From Gammaproteobacteria bacterium (GTDB lineage: Bacteria > Pseudomonadota > Gammaproteobacteria > Xanthomonadales > SZUA-36): DNA of 64,000 nt. Below, one piece after another: positions 1 through 8,567 of the stretch. The notes beneath the pieces were generated by a model. It was not told the origin of the DNA. It saw only the letters and a program-made list of their open reading frames with translations, and made no database searches. The first letter of the stretch is position 1. Every line of letters begins with the position of its first letter. Made by a program: the position numbers and the translations under genes. The stretch is from positions 29,502 to 93,501 of the forward strand of contig JAJRUM010000059.1 in the NCBI GenBank assembly GCA_024277815.1. Reading direction: 5' to 3'.

Positions 1-1
1 G

Positions 2-196
2 ATGACGTTGATGCCTGTGTTGTCCATCAAGCCACCGATACCCACGACTGCCAACATCGCTTTGCGGCCATTCACCGCACCCGCTCCCAGTCGCACGATT
101 GCGCTGGTCTGGCGTGGCAGTTCACCACTGGGGCCTTTCCTTCGCCAGCTGGCTGAGAGCCTGAAAGTTCAGCCGCTTTCATTGCTTGAGTTTTAA
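2..196 (+). CDS. LysR-family regulator, OxyR-like, C-terminal fragment
   Basis: The window opens inside this gene; only the last 64 codons are present, ending in TAA. The sequence begins with a TLMPVLSI stretch and continues through APAPSRTIALVWRGSSP, which matches the end of the effector domain of OxyR-like LysR regulators (GITLLPALAV and RRTIGLVYRPGSP in E. coli OxyR). The DNA-binding domain lies outside, so the effector is unknown, and an internal methionine at position 2 is not the true start. It converges with cysteine synthase, with about 30 bases between the stop codons. OxyR-like is an inference from the tail alone. Confidence 0.7.
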   Translation: MTLMPVLSIKPPIPTTANIALRPFTAPAPSRTIALVWRGSSPLGPFLRQLAESLKVQPLSLLEF

Positions 197-227
197 GTTG
201 CTCGCAGCAGCAGGCAGAAAACCCTGG

Positions 228-1181
228 CTACAGGCCAGCGAGTAAATCATCATCGCCACCTTCCGGCACACCTTCAAACAAAGGTGTTGAAAGATAACGT
301 TCACCCGTATCCGGCAGCATGGACAGGATAGCGGTACCCGGCTCAGCATCCTGCGCTATCTGCAGCGCGGCAGCAAAGGTGCCACCCGATGAAATCCCAC
401 AAAATATACCCTCTTGCGCAGCCAGTGCCCTGGCCGTACTTATCGCTTCATCATCAGTGACCGTCAGTACTTCATCTATCACGTCTCTCGCCAGCACGCC
501 GGGGATAAAATCAGGCGTCCAGCCCTGAATTTTATGCGGGGCCCATGCTTTGCCACCCAGCAATGCAGCACCTTCCGGTTCCGTTGCAATCACTTTACAA
601 TCCGGCCTCGCGAGCTTGATGATTTCACCAGCACCGCTAATGGTGCCACCGGTGCCATAGCCGGACACGTAGTAGTCCAGCCGCCGGCCAACGAAGTCCC
701 TGATGATTTCGGGCCCGGTCGTATTACGGTGGTACTCGGGATTGGCAGGATTATCAAACTGGCGGGTCAGAAACCAGCCATGTTTTTCCGCCAGTTGCTC
801 AGCAACTCGAACCATGCCAGTGGCCTTCTCTGCCGCCGGCGTAAGTACCACGCGCGCACCCAATGCACGCATCAGCTTACGGCGCTCAATGGAAAAGGAT
901 TCAGCCATCACCGACACGAAGGGGTAGCCCTTAACCGAGCAAACCATCGCCAGTGCAATACCGGTGTTTCCTGAGGTCGCCTCAACAACGGTCTGACCGG
1001 GCTTAAGCAGGCCCTTGCGCTCAGCGTCTTCGATGATACCAACCGCCAGCCTGTCCTTGACTGAACTCATGGGATTGAAGGCCTCGACCTTGACGTACAT
1101 TTGAATACCATCCGGCGCAAGCTTGTTAATACGAATGACGGGGGTACTGCCGATGGTGTCCAGAATAGTGTTATAAATCAC
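228..1181 (-). CDS. cysK: Cysteine synthase (O-acetylserine sulfhydrylase)
   Basis: PLP-dependent enzyme making cysteine from O-acetylserine and sulfide. The 317 residues are full length for CysK. The Schiff-base lysine is K42 in SSVKDRLA, the substrate loop is TSGNTG at 69-74, the PLP phosphate-binding loop is GTGGTISG near 177, and GISSGG lies near residue 265. The start is GTG, preceded by AAGGA about seven bases upstream. It is the last gene in a leftward run after ubiI, with a 91-base gap, so it may have its own promoter. CysM is the alternative; the length and the TSGNTGIALAMV region favour CysK. Confidence 0.9.
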   Translation of the reverse strand: MIYNTILDTIGSTPVIRINKLAPDGIQMYVKVEAFNPMSSVKDRLAVGIIEDAERKGLLKPGQTVVEATSGNTGIALAMVCSVKGYPFVSVMAESFSIERRKLMRALGARVVLTPAAEKATGMVRVAEQLAEKHGWFLTRQFDNPANPEYHRNTTGPEIIRDFVGRRLDYYVSGYGTGGTISGAGEIIKLARPDCKVIATEPEGAALLGGKAWAPHKIQGWTPDFIPGVLARDVIDEVLTVTDDEAISTARALAAQEGIFCGISSGGTFAAALQIAQDAEPGTAILSMLPDTGERYLSTPLFEGVPEGGDDDLLAGL

Positions 1182-1272
1182 GGTTAAGTCCTTCTGATGA
1201 TGAGTGGATAGATTCTAATATAGACCATGCACGCCTGTTGTGCCGACTACCGGGGTCGCCAGCAAAAAAATT

Positions 1273-2505
1273 TCAGGCATGCATCAGTTCTTGCAGTGTT
1301 TGCCCACTGGCCAGTTTGGGCGCATTTTTGCCGGTACCCGCCGCCTGTTGTAAAAACCGGTCTTTGACCGTCCAGCTACGCTTGACCAGGGCCAGGCCGA
1401 TACGCCTGAAAGGTAACAGGCCATCGCCGTTAAACAGGCCGTGCAAGGCGTGCATGCCAAAAGCCATGGCCTCTGATTCTGCCCTCCGCCAGCGATCATA
1501 GTGCTGCAAGACCCGGGCAGAGCCAATATCTTCCCCTGCCCGGCGCGCGCCAATCAGCGACTCGGTCAATGCCGCGGCATCCGCGAAACCAAGGTTAACG
1601 CCCTGGCCTGCCAATGGATGAATAACATGTGCTGCATCACCCATCAGGACTGTCCGCCGGGCCACATAACTGTCGCTCAAACGCATACTGAGGGGAAAAG
1701 CAGCACGTGGCCCGCAGTCTTCCACCCGCCCCAACCAACCGCTGCTGGCAGAATCCAGCCCGGTCAGGAAGGCAGGCTTGTCAAGTGCCAGCAAACGTTC
1801 TGCTTCGATCGAGGGCCGGGTCCAGACAATTGAAGAGCGGCCATCGGCCAATGGTAAAAAAGCCAGCGGGCCACCCGGCGAAAACCTTTGCCAGGCGACA
1901 CCCGGATTCGGCTTCTGCTTGGTAACCACAGCCACCAGGCCATGCTGGTTATAGGCTGTATAATCCTGCCGTATACCGGCTATCTTGCGTACCCGGGATG
2001 CAGCACCGTCAGCACCAACCACCAGGCTGGCCGATATCGACTTACCGCTTTTCAGGCTGACGCGATTGTGGTCCGCGGCAGGTTCAACTTCATCCAGTGT
2101 GTCCGGGCAATAAATGTCCACCAACCCACCGGAACTGACCCCCTGCCACAATGACCACTGCACCAACGCGTTCTCAATGATCGTACCGAGTCTCTCAAGA
2201 TTAAAAACCGGCGCATCAAAAATCAGTGGTTCAAGCTCGACACCATCTTCGACCTGCATGCGCCGATAGGGCCGGCACCGCTGCGCGCTGATTGACTCCC
2301 AGGCACCTGCCTGTTGCAGCACGGCCGCCGAACCCGGCGAGACTGCCGAAACCCGCAGGCCTACATCTGCTTCGGTATCAAACGGTTGTGGTTCCTGTGC
2401 CTCGACCAGTGCGACTGAAAAGCCGCTACGCGACAGCAGGCTGGCGAGCGCGCCGCCAACCATGCCGGCACCAATGATGGCAATGTCATACCGTGAACTG
2501 CTCAT
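1273..2505 (-). CDS. ubiI: Ubiquinone biosynthesis FAD hydroxylase, UbiI/VisC type
   Basis: Flavin monooxygenase of the UbiH/UbiI/UbiF family, hydroxylating the aromatic ring of ubiquinone precursors with O2 and NAD(P)H. The Rossmann GxGxxG (IGAGMVGG) is at 11-18, the family signature VVGADGAASRVR at 162-173, and the second FAD motif GDAAHVIHPLAGQG at 289-302. The RVSAVSPGS segment near 51 resembles UbiI and UbiF. Its place directly after ubiH, with a 4-base ATGA overlap, is the gene order of E. coli ubiI, so C5 hydroxylation is the best guess. Coq7 elsewhere in the window would cover the C6 step. UbiF- or UbiL-type specificity cannot be excluded. Confidence 0.8.
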   Translation of the reverse strand: MSSSRYDIAIIGAGMVGGALASLLSRSGFSVALVEAQEPQPFDTEADVGLRVSAVSPGSAAVLQQAGAWESISAQRCRPYRRMQVEDGVELEPLIFDAPVFNLERLGTIIENALVQWSLWQGVSSGGLVDIYCPDTLDEVEPAADHNRVSLKSGKSISASLVVGADGAASRVRKIAGIRQDYTAYNQHGLVAVVTKQKPNPGVAWQRFSPGGPLAFLPLADGRSSIVWTRPSIEAERLLALDKPAFLTGLDSASSGWLGRVEDCGPRAAFPLSMRLSDSYVARRTVLMGDAAHVIHPLAGQGVNLGFADAAALTESLIGARRAGEDIGSARVLQHYDRWRRAESEAMAFGMHALHGLFNGDGLLPFRRIGLALVKRSWTVKDRFLQQAAGTGKNAPKLASGQTLQELMHA

Positions 2506-3731
2506 TGGAATCTCAGTGGTTCCCCCAGCGCAAGACGCGGCACCCGCCCCCGGTAGCCCATCGCCTTATTGGCAATCTGGCGCCTCAAACCAGGTAGCAG
2601 TGCATAGGCCATAAACCCAGCCGTACGCAAACCGGCCGCCAGCACCGATGGGTGTGCAAACAGCCGGGTCATACCATCTGACCAACTGATTGTGCCGTGC
2701 TGATCTATCTTGCGCCAACGACTGTATTGCTGGAGTAGCCTGTCTTCACCGGGGTCGTCCTGGCCATCGTCAGCAAGTATCTCAGCCAGTACGGCAACAT
2801 CCCGCAAAGCAAGGTTGAAACCCTGCGCCCCAACCGGATGAATCGCATGGGCGGCATTGCCGAGAATCACCAACCGGCTACAGATATCCTGCCGGGCACG
2901 CACCAGCTTCAATGGGTAGGCTGAACGCCGGCCAATTTTCTTAAAAGCGCCCAGGGCGGTCCCAAATCTCTGCCCGGCGCGAGCCAGAAATGTCTCATCA
3001 TCCAGCTCCATCAACACCGCTGCGTCCTGCGTTGATGCTGACCACACCAGGCCGCAGCGCATACCCGTATGGGGCAGCACGGCGAAGGGGCCACTGGTAG
3101 TCAGGCATTCGAATGACTGCCCTTGATGCGGCAATTCAGGCGTGACGTTGCAAATGACTGCCGTCTGACCGTAATCACGGCTTTGTACGGGGATTTTCAG
3201 GTGATTGCGAATGCTGGAGTTGGCCCCATCGGCGGCGACCACCAACCGGGCTGCCAGGGTCATGCTTTCACCATCCTTATTGGCTGCCAGATGTAATACG
3301 TTGCTGGCTTCACCGATCTCAATCGCGGTGACACTGGCAGGACAAAGCACTTCAACATTCTCTGTTTGCTGCAGTTGTTTCTGCACCGCAGCACCAAACC
3401 GGCGCGCTTCAACAACATGGCCAAATTCCGTTAGACCCAGTTCAGCCGGGTCCAGCACAACCTGGCCTGGCCGATCCATTTGGGTCACAAATATTTTGCG
3501 CACGGCAGTCGCATCAGGTGCTAACTTTTCCCAGAGCCCCATGCCGGACAGAATGCGACACGAACTGTGGCTGAGCACCAGGGTTCGGTCGTCATAGCTG
3601 GGCTGGTGGGCCGATTTGAATGCTACTGCTTCGATAAGCGTGACCTTGAACCCAAGTGGTGCCAACGCGATCGCCAGGCTGGCACCCGCGAGTCCGCCGC
3701 CAACAATGGCAATGTCACAAACTTTGCTCAT
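2502..3731 (-). CDS. ubiH: 2-octaprenyl-6-methoxyphenol hydroxylase UbiH
   Basis: FAD monooxygenase for C1 hydroxylation in ubiquinone synthesis. The N-terminal FAD fold is IVGGGLAGASLA (9-20), VVAADGANSSIR follows at 164-175, and the second FAD motif is GNAAHAIHPVGAQGFN at 291-306. The GNAA form rather than GDAA is typical of UbiH. The usual PIAGQG reads PVGAQG here, a small departure near the flavin. The 409 residues are slightly longer than E. coli UbiH (392). It overlaps pepP upstream and ubiI downstream by 4 bases each, so the three are probably translationally coupled. Confidence 0.9.
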   Translation of the reverse strand: MSKVCDIAIVGGGLAGASLAIALAPLGFKVTLIEAVAFKSAHQPSYDDRTLVLSHSSCRILSGMGLWEKLAPDATAVRKIFVTQMDRPGQVVLDPAELGLTEFGHVVEARRFGAAVQKQLQQTENVEVLCPASVTAIEIGEASNVLHLAANKDGESMTLAARLVVAADGANSSIRNHLKIPVQSRDYGQTAVICNVTPELPHQGQSFECLTTSGPFAVLPHTGMRCGLVWSASTQDAAVLMELDDETFLARAGQRFGTALGAFKKIGRRSAYPLKLVRARQDICSRLVILGNAAHAIHPVGAQGFNLALRDVAVLAEILADDGQDDPGEDRLLQQYSRWRKIDQHGTISWSDGMTRLFAHPSVLAAGLRTAGFMAYALLPGLRRQIANKAMGYRGRVPRLALGEPLRFQ

Positions 3732-5035
3732 TGTGCCATCAGTGCCTCTATATCATCAATCGTCTTGCAAATATCAACGGACAGAATATCCGCTTCGGCC
3801 TTCGTTACTGCTACATTGTCCTCTACCCGAATCCCCATGCCCCGCCAGGCCTCATCCACTCTTACCGCCCCCGGTGGGATATAAATTCCAGGCTCAACTG
3901 TCAGCACCATACCGGGCTCCAGCACCCTCGAATGGCCGTCAATTTCGTACTCACCCACATCGTGCACATCCAGGCCCAGCCAATGGCCGGTGTTATGTAC
4001 GTAATAGTCCTTGAAGCTCTCCTCTTCGAGTACCTGCTCCAGGCTACCGGTTAATATGCCCAACTCCAGCATCCCCTCGGCCGCAACACTGACAGCAGTT
4101 TCATGCACATGCTCCCAGGGGTTACCTGCACGAACTTCATCTATTGCCGCCAACTGGGCTTTCAGCACCACCTCATACAAGTCCTTCTGGCGCCCGCTGA
4201 ACTTGCCGTTGACCGGGAACGTGCGGGTAATATCAGAGGCGTAGCCGTCATATTCAGCACCTGCGTCGATCAGCAACAGGTCACCATCATTCAACGGGTC
4301 GCGGTTACTGATGTAGTGCAAAACGCAGGCGTTGGCACCGCCACCAACGATGGGTATGTAGGATGGCTCACACTGCTTGCTGATAAAGGCATGCAGCAAT
4401 TCCGCATGGATTTCCGCTTCATTCATGCCGGGTTTGCAGACCTGCATGGCGCGCTGATGGGCTGTCGCTGCGACACGTGCAGACTTTCGCATCGCAGAAA
4501 TTTCTGTGCGACTCTTGAACAGGCGCATCTCGTGCAGGCTATGGTCCAGTGCGGCTATTTCATCCGGTGCCAGGAATTTCTTGCGGGTCTTACTGCGGAA
4601 ATCATTTAACCAACCGATCAGCAGCTGGTCAAAGTCGGTATCCCTGCCAAGATCATAAAAAATGCGCTAGCGTCCATGTAGTAACCCGGGCAAGCGTTTT
4701 TCCATATCATCTATCGGGTAGGCGCGATCAAATCCGTACTGCCCGGTAGCTCCCCGGGTACCGGCCATCACGCCATCCCACATTTCACGGTCAGGGTCCC
4801 GCTCCCGACAGAACATGATTGATTGGCCGCCCTTTTCTTCGGGCAGTAAAACCATCATCGCTCCGGGCTCTGAAAAGCCGCTTAAATATAAAAAATCACT
4901 ATTTTGGCGATACGGGTAGTGCGCATCATTGTTGCGGATTTTTGGGGTTGCCGCACGCACGATCACGACCGAGTCCTGCCCGCATATTTCCATCAGGTGG
5001 CGGCGGCGTTGTGCAAATTCTTTTTGTTTGATCAT
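3728..5035 (-). pseudogene. pepP: Xaa-Pro aminopeptidase PepP, interrupted by in-frame TAG
   Basis: The reading frame is open from the ATG at 5035 to the stop at 3728 (435 residues, the usual PepP length) except for one TAG at 4667-4669, codon 123. The two halves are in the same frame, so this is a nonsense codon and not a frameshift. The N-terminal creatinase-like domain lies before it (YPYRQNSDFLYLSGF). After it come RIFYDLGRDTDFDQLL and the complete catalytic domain with all five metal ligands visible: two Asp in LIDAGAEYDGYASDITRTF, His in GHWLGLDVHD, Glu in LTVEPGIY and Glu in IRVEDN. A GAG-to-TAG change would explain it. A catalytic-domain-only product from the Met at codon 170 is possible. 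Sequencing error, a real mutation or suppression are all open. Confidence 0.85.
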
Positions 5036-5066
5036 GACTCAACCTGTGAGTGTCCCGGTAAAAATC

Positions 5067-5627
5067 TCAATGGATAAATTCCTCTCCGTCCGGACCCCGG
5101 AGGTCCTCCCTGATCATCAGCACGATAACCCGGATATATTCAACAATCTCGGTATAAGCAACCTCATCTTCTTCGCTTTCTGTTGTATCCGTGACTTCCG
5201 CCCTGGCAATTTGTTCCACATCTGCAAGCGCTTCACTGGCATCATCGGACATGGTCTCAAGACTGTCGCCACCACCGCTGCCAACCCCCGCAAGAAAACC
5301 GTTGCACCACTGTGAAAGTGCCATGGTCCGCTCTTCCATGATCTCATTGTCATCCGGTAGCCACAGAACCAGGCCCATCTCTTCATCAGCCAACTGGGTC
5401 CGGGTCGAGTTAAGCACTTCTTCCAGGGACATTTTCAGACCCGTTCCAGGGGCACTGACCACCTCAAGCATGTCCAGCAAACCGATATAGGCATCAAGAC
5501 TGCTCTCCGGAAGGCGGCACAACAACCCACAGGCTACACCGTGACACTCAGCCAGGTCCGCAGCCTCAAGGTTGCCCTGAGCAATCGCCAGTGTGTGTTC
5601 AAAATCGGGCAAATGGGCCGCAGTCAT
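5067..5627 (-). CDS. YgfB/UPF0149 family protein
   Basis: 186-residue acidic helical protein of the YgfB (UPF0149/YecA) family, always found upstream of pepP-ubiH in gammaproteobacteria. Recognisable family features are ADLAECHGVACGLLC near residues 20-35 and the QWCNGFLAGVG segment near 105. A YTEIVEYIRVIVLMI stretch lies near the C terminus. The start was placed at the ATG at 5627 because GAGAAAGG lies about six bases upstream; a longer frame extends to 5690 without a better site. E. coli YgfB has been linked to control of other genes, but no biochemical role can be read from the sequence. Confidence 0.85.
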   Translation of the reverse strand: MTAAHLPDFEHTLAIAQGNLEAADLAECHGVACGLLCRLPESSLDAYIGLLDMLEVVSAPGTGLKMSLEEVLNSTRTQLADEEMGLVLWLPDDNEIMEERTMALSQWCNGFLAGVGSGGGDSLETMSDDASEALADVEQIARAEVTDTTESEEDEVAYTEIVEYIRVIVLMIREDLRGPDGEEFIH

Positions 5628-5739
5628 ATACCTTTCTCGCCAGCAGGTGGATAGTGACCGCGATGTTATCAGTTGGGCCACTGACTTCACAGTTCAGTGA
5701 TACGTGCCTGCCGGATTTATAGATTTATCACATTGCTGA

Positions 5740-5768
5740 TTGACCCTTAATACCTGCCAAATTATAGT
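5740..5768 (+). promoter_or_regulatory. Sigma-70 promoter for the zapA operon
   Basis: TTGACC at 5740-5745 and TATAGT at 5763-5768 are separated by exactly 17 bases, a near-consensus sigma-70 promoter. Transcription would be expected to start at about 5774-5776, which coincides with the ATG of the next gene at 5775, so the message may be leaderless. No ribosome-binding site lies before that ATG. Confidence 0.7.
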
Positions 5769-5774
5769 GTTGTC

Positions 5775-5996
5775 ATGGATTCCTTAGAACAAACAGATAA
5801 AGATCTTCAACGGCTTGAAAATCAGCTGCATTCCCTGCTCGATCAGATTCACAAACTGCGCGAAGAGAACCACTCGCTGCATGTCCGCCAGGAAACGCTG
5901 GTGGTAGAGCGCGCTTCGTTGGTGGCCAAGAACGATGAAGCACGCACAAAAGTCGAGGCGATGATCAATCGCCTTAAAGGTCTGGAGCAAACCTGA
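5775..5996 (+). CDS. TIGR02449-type small coiled-coil protein
   Basis: 73-residue protein that is almost entirely heptad-repeat coiled coil (DLQRLENQLHSLLDQIHKLR, then ENHSLHV and further leucine/isoleucine heptads). Small proteins of this type, similar in design to ZapB, sit directly upstream of zapA in many gammaproteobacteria, so a role near the divisome is plausible but unproven. It is six bases upstream of zapA and surely co-transcribed. No Shine-Dalgarno sequence precedes the ATG; a strong promoter ends six bases before it, which suggests leaderless initiation. Confidence 0.75.
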   Translation: MDSLEQTDKDLQRLENQLHSLLDQIHKLREENHSLHVRQETLVVERASLVAKNDEARTKVEAMINRLKGLEQT

Positions 5997-6002
5997 ACCC
6001 AT

Positions 6003-6308
6003 ATGGAAACTGTATCTGAGCCTATCTCGGTTGCCATTCTTGACCAGGAATACAAGTTCGCCTGCCAACCCGAAGAACGCAAGGCGCTGCAGGAAGCTGC
6101 AGCTTTCCTGAATGAGCGTATGCTCGAGATCAAAGGCGAAGGCCGGTTAATGGCGATTGAGCGTATTGCAGTCATGACGGCGCTGAACCTTTCTGACGAA
6201 TTGCTCAAGATGCAAAAGCTTGAGGAGCACCGCAAGCAGAATGTGGACAGCCGCATTCGAATCCTTGCAAATGAACTGGAAGATGCGCTCAAAGACCAAT
6301 TGGGCTAG
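6003..6308 (+). CDS. zapA: Cell division protein ZapA
   Basis: 101-residue FtsZ-associated protein that cross-links FtsZ protofilaments at the Z-ring. The N-terminal globular domain starts with PISVAILDQEYKFACQPEER, the typical ZapA opening (V.I.G..Y...CP..E...L), and the C-terminal half from about residue 60 is a coiled coil for tetramer formation. The order coiled-coil gene - zapA - 6S RNA - ygfA is conserved in gammaproteobacteria and supports the call. The last codons overlap the likely -10 element of the 6S RNA promoter. Confidence 0.92.
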   Translation: METVSEPISVAILDQEYKFACQPEERKALQEAAAFLNERMLEIKGEGRLMAIERIAVMTALNLSDELLKMQKLEEHRKQNVDSRIRILANELEDALKDQLG

Positions 6309-6311
6309 AAT
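6306..6311 (+). promoter_or_regulatory. Probable -10 box of the 6S RNA promoter
   Basis: TAGAAT begins at the stop codon region of zapA and lies seven bases before the predicted 5' end of 6S RNA (about 6318). No good -35 hexamer is visible 17 bases upstream. Transcription might also read in from zapA, with 6S RNA processed from the longer transcript. Confidence 0.4.
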
Positions 6312-6316
6312 AACCA

Positions 6317-6505
6317 TGCCCTCTGTGGTGTTAGCCAGCTGGCCCGATAAATGCCTTGTCCCTAATTTGTAATCTCGGGATGGCAGATCTCCAAGCCGGT
6401 GTGCATGTTCGCCGAAGTGCGAAAAGCCTGAAGCTCGGAGCGACGTCCCACCTGAACCTTTGGTTCAAGGTAATCGGTTCCGCAGCGGCATTCACGGAGG
6501 GTTTT
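6317..6505 (+). ncRNA. ssrS: 6S RNA
   Basis: About 189 nucleotides between zapA and ygfA, the standard location of ssrS. The ends pair: CCCTCTGTG at 6319-6327 with CACGGAGGG at 6493-6501, followed by TTTTT at 6502-6506. The 5' strand has AGCCAGCTGGCCCG, comparable to AAGCGGGCCAGT in E. coli. The 3' half has CACCTGAACCTTTGGTTCAA followed by GGTAATCGGTTCCGCAGCGG, closely matching the conserved E. coli segment around CACCTTGAACCAAGGGTTCA. 6S RNA mimics an open promoter and sequesters sigma-70 RNA polymerase in stationary phase. The exact 5' end is inferred from pairing. Confidence 0.92.
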
Positions 6506-6595
6506 TCAGTATCTGGTAGTCTGTATTCCCCTTCCGGTCTTCTTTTTGTTTACCAGGGTACAGACTGTACGCCAGCGTGATATCACGATTCCAAC

Positions 6596-7198
6596 ATGAC
6601 TGAACTTATCCATCTGACCCCTGCCCAGGCACTTAGACAAAACCTGCGCTGTACGCGGCGTGAAATTCCTGGCACACGACGAAAACTCTTCGATCAGGCA
6701 ATCCGTCAACACCTGTTGAAGTTGATCGATTCCAGCGATGTTTCTTCAGTGGCTGCTTTCTGGCCCTTTGACGGAGAACCTGACGTGATCCCCCTTTGCG
6801 GGCAATTATCCGGACTGGGTATCGAGGTCGCCCTGCCAAAAATATCAGCCTCCGGAAACCGTATGGAATTCCATAGCTGGCAACCCCGCCAGCCACTTGA
6901 ACCCAACAGGTTCGGCATACCGGAACCCAGCGGCGGAGAAAAGAAAACCGCAACCGACTTCTCCATGCTGCTGGTGCCACTGGTTGGATATGATCGTGAC
7001 GGCAACCGCCTTGGCATGGGTTCGGGATACTACGATCGTTATCTGCAGCCACTGAAAAACTCCCTCACTGCGAAGATAATTGGCGTTGCCTACAGCTTGC
7101 AGGAGGCCGATTCAATCGACCCCAACGACTGGGATATCCCGCTACACGCTGTGGTCAATGAAAATGGATGGTTTACCTTTAACCACCAGTCGGTATAA
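6596..7198 (+). CDS. ygfA: 5-formyltetrahydrofolate cyclo-ligase
   Basis: 200-residue enzyme converting 5-formyl-THF to 5,10-methenyl-THF with ATP. The ATP/folate-site signature GMGSGYYDRYL is at residues 140-150, preceded by LLVPLVGYDRDGNRL, and VAAFWPFDGEPDV lies near residue 52; all are typical of the MTHFS family. It lies directly after 6S RNA as in E. coli, where the two are co-transcribed, so 6S RNA may be cut from a joint transcript here too. Length matches the family (about 180-200). Confidence 0.93.
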   Translation: MTELIHLTPAQALRQNLRCTRREIPGTRRKLFDQAIRQHLLKLIDSSDVSSVAAFWPFDGEPDVIPLCGQLSGLGIEVALPKISASGNRMEFHSWQPRQPLEPNRFGIPEPSGGEKKTATDFSMLLVPLVGYDRDGNRLGMGSGYYDRYLQPLKNSLTAKIIGVAYSLQEADSIDPNDWDIPLHAVVNENGWFTFNHQSV

Positions 7199-7249
7199 AT
7201 TACAGGCTCAGTCTTATCGCAGCATTTTTACAGAACCATGGAGAACCCA

Positions 7250-7717
7250 ATGCAACACTGGCTGGTTAAAAGCGAACCCAATGTTTTCAGCATCGACGAT
7301 CTGGCGCAATGCCCGGACCAGACACGCTGGTGGAAGCATGTGCGCAACTACCAGGCACGCAATTTCATGCGTGACGACATGCGACCTGGCGACCGGGTGT
7401 TCTTTTATCACTCCAACACAGTTGTTCCGGCCATCGTCGGGCTTGCCGAAATTGTATCGGCAGCCTACCCCGATCCGGATGCATTTAACCCGGAGTCAAA
7501 ATATTTCGACCCGAAAAGTGACCCACAGAACCCGCGCTGGTTTCTGGTCGATATCCGTCTGACCAGTAAGCTGGAGCAACCTATTTCGCTAAGAACCATC
7601 AAGGAGCACGCCGAAACACTGGGAGATTTACCGCTGATCAGGCGTGGCAATCGCTTGTCAGTGATGCCGGTTGCAACCGACCAGTGGGACTACATTATGT
7701 CGTTGAAAGCAGCATGA
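7250..7717 (+). CDS. EVE domain-containing protein
   Basis: 155-residue single-domain protein of the EVE family (PUA-like fold, related to YTH and THYN1), thought to bind modified bases. It opens with [18 protein letters not shown], the usual EVE start, and includes [30 protein letters not shown] and the C-terminal [11 protein letters not shown]. An upstream ATG at 7238 is in frame, but GGAG at 7240-7243 is correctly placed for the ATG at 7250, which also gives the family's normal N terminus. The stop overlaps the start of rpiA (ATGA). Confidence 0.88.
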   Translation: MQHWLVKSEPNVFSIDDLAQCPDQTRWWKHVRNYQARNFMRDDMRPGDRVFFYHSNTVVPAIVGLAEIVSAAYPDPDAFNPESKYFDPKSDPQNPRWFLVDIRLTSKLEQPISLRTIKEHAETLGDLPLIRRGNRLSVMPVATDQWDYIMSLKAA

Positions 7718-8367
7718 ACCAGGATGACCTGAAGCGCCAGGTGGGCGCGGCCGCACTGGAATATGTCCAGCCTGACAGTATCATCGGCGTGGGCACCGGG
7801 AGCACGGTCAATTGCTTTATCGAAGCCCTGGCTGCAAGTGCTATCCGCGTTGAAGCAGCCGTATCCAGCTCAGAGGCGACAAGCTGGCTACTGGAAAATG
7901 CCGGCATCCAGGTCGTGGACCTGAATCAGACTGGTGGCCTGGATATCTATATCGACGGAGCCGATGAATTCGACCCACACCGCCGCCTGATCAAGGGTGG
8001 AGGCGGCGCCCTGACACGTGAAAAAATAGTCGCCGCCGCCAGTCGAAAATTTGTTTGTATTACCGATGCCAGCAAGCAGGTCAGCGTGCTCGGTGCGTTC
8101 CCTTTGCCTGTTGAGGTGATTCCACTGGCCCGTAGCCTCGTTGCCCGCAAGATGGTTGCGCTGGGCGGGCAGCCAGAGTGGCGCGAGGGCTTTACCACCG
8201 ACAACGGTAACTGGATTCTTGATGTACATAACATGGACCTGGTTGATCCCGTCAGCATGGAGAAAACCATCAACAACCTGGCGGGTGTTGTGACCTGTGG
8301 ATTGTTCGCCTTACGGCCAGCTGACCTGGTATTGATTGCAACTGAAGCAGGCGTCAGGCAACTCTGA
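7714..8367 (+). CDS. rpiA: Ribose-5-phosphate isomerase A
   Basis: 217-residue RpiA of the pentose phosphate pathway, interconverting ribose-5-P and ribulose-5-P. The N terminus [20 protein letters not shown] parallels E. coli RpiA. GVGTGST at 25-31, [10 protein letters not shown] with its catalytic Asp and [11 protein letters not shown] are the active-site motifs. The frame is open further upstream to 7684, but the ATG at 7714, overlapping the stop of the EVE gene by four bases, gives the family start and implies translational coupling. Rpe, its pathway partner, is at 36.4 kb. Confidence 0.94.
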   Translation: MNQDDLKRQVGAAALEYVQPDSIIGVGTGSTVNCFIEALAASAIRVEAAVSSSEATSWLLENAGIQVVDLNQTGGLDIYIDGADEFDPHRRLIKGGGGALTREKIVAAASRKFVCITDASKQVSVLGAFPLPVEVIPLARSLVARKMVALGGQPEWREGFTTDNGNWILDVHNMDLVDPVSMEKTINNLAGVVTCGLFALRPADLVLIATEAGVRQL

Positions 8368-8567
8368 AGTAGCTGCACTAAACATTTCGAACCTATCGTA
8401 ATTGCCTGAAAAACAGGTCCGACAAGGTGCGGGCTGGTTTTTAACTGCCATTTTGGGTATACTAACTGACCTGACATACATTCAGAAAGGAAGACTGGAT
8501 GTGGTCAGCAGCATTTACAAAGGGGTAAGTGCTAGTTTATTAACTAGTGATACAAGGATGTTGCAAA

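Noticed and set aside
4529..4666. Apparent gap or frameshift between two pepP halves
   Set aside because: Translation of the minus strand shows both halves in one frame with sequence continuing directly after a single TAG; no frame change is needed.
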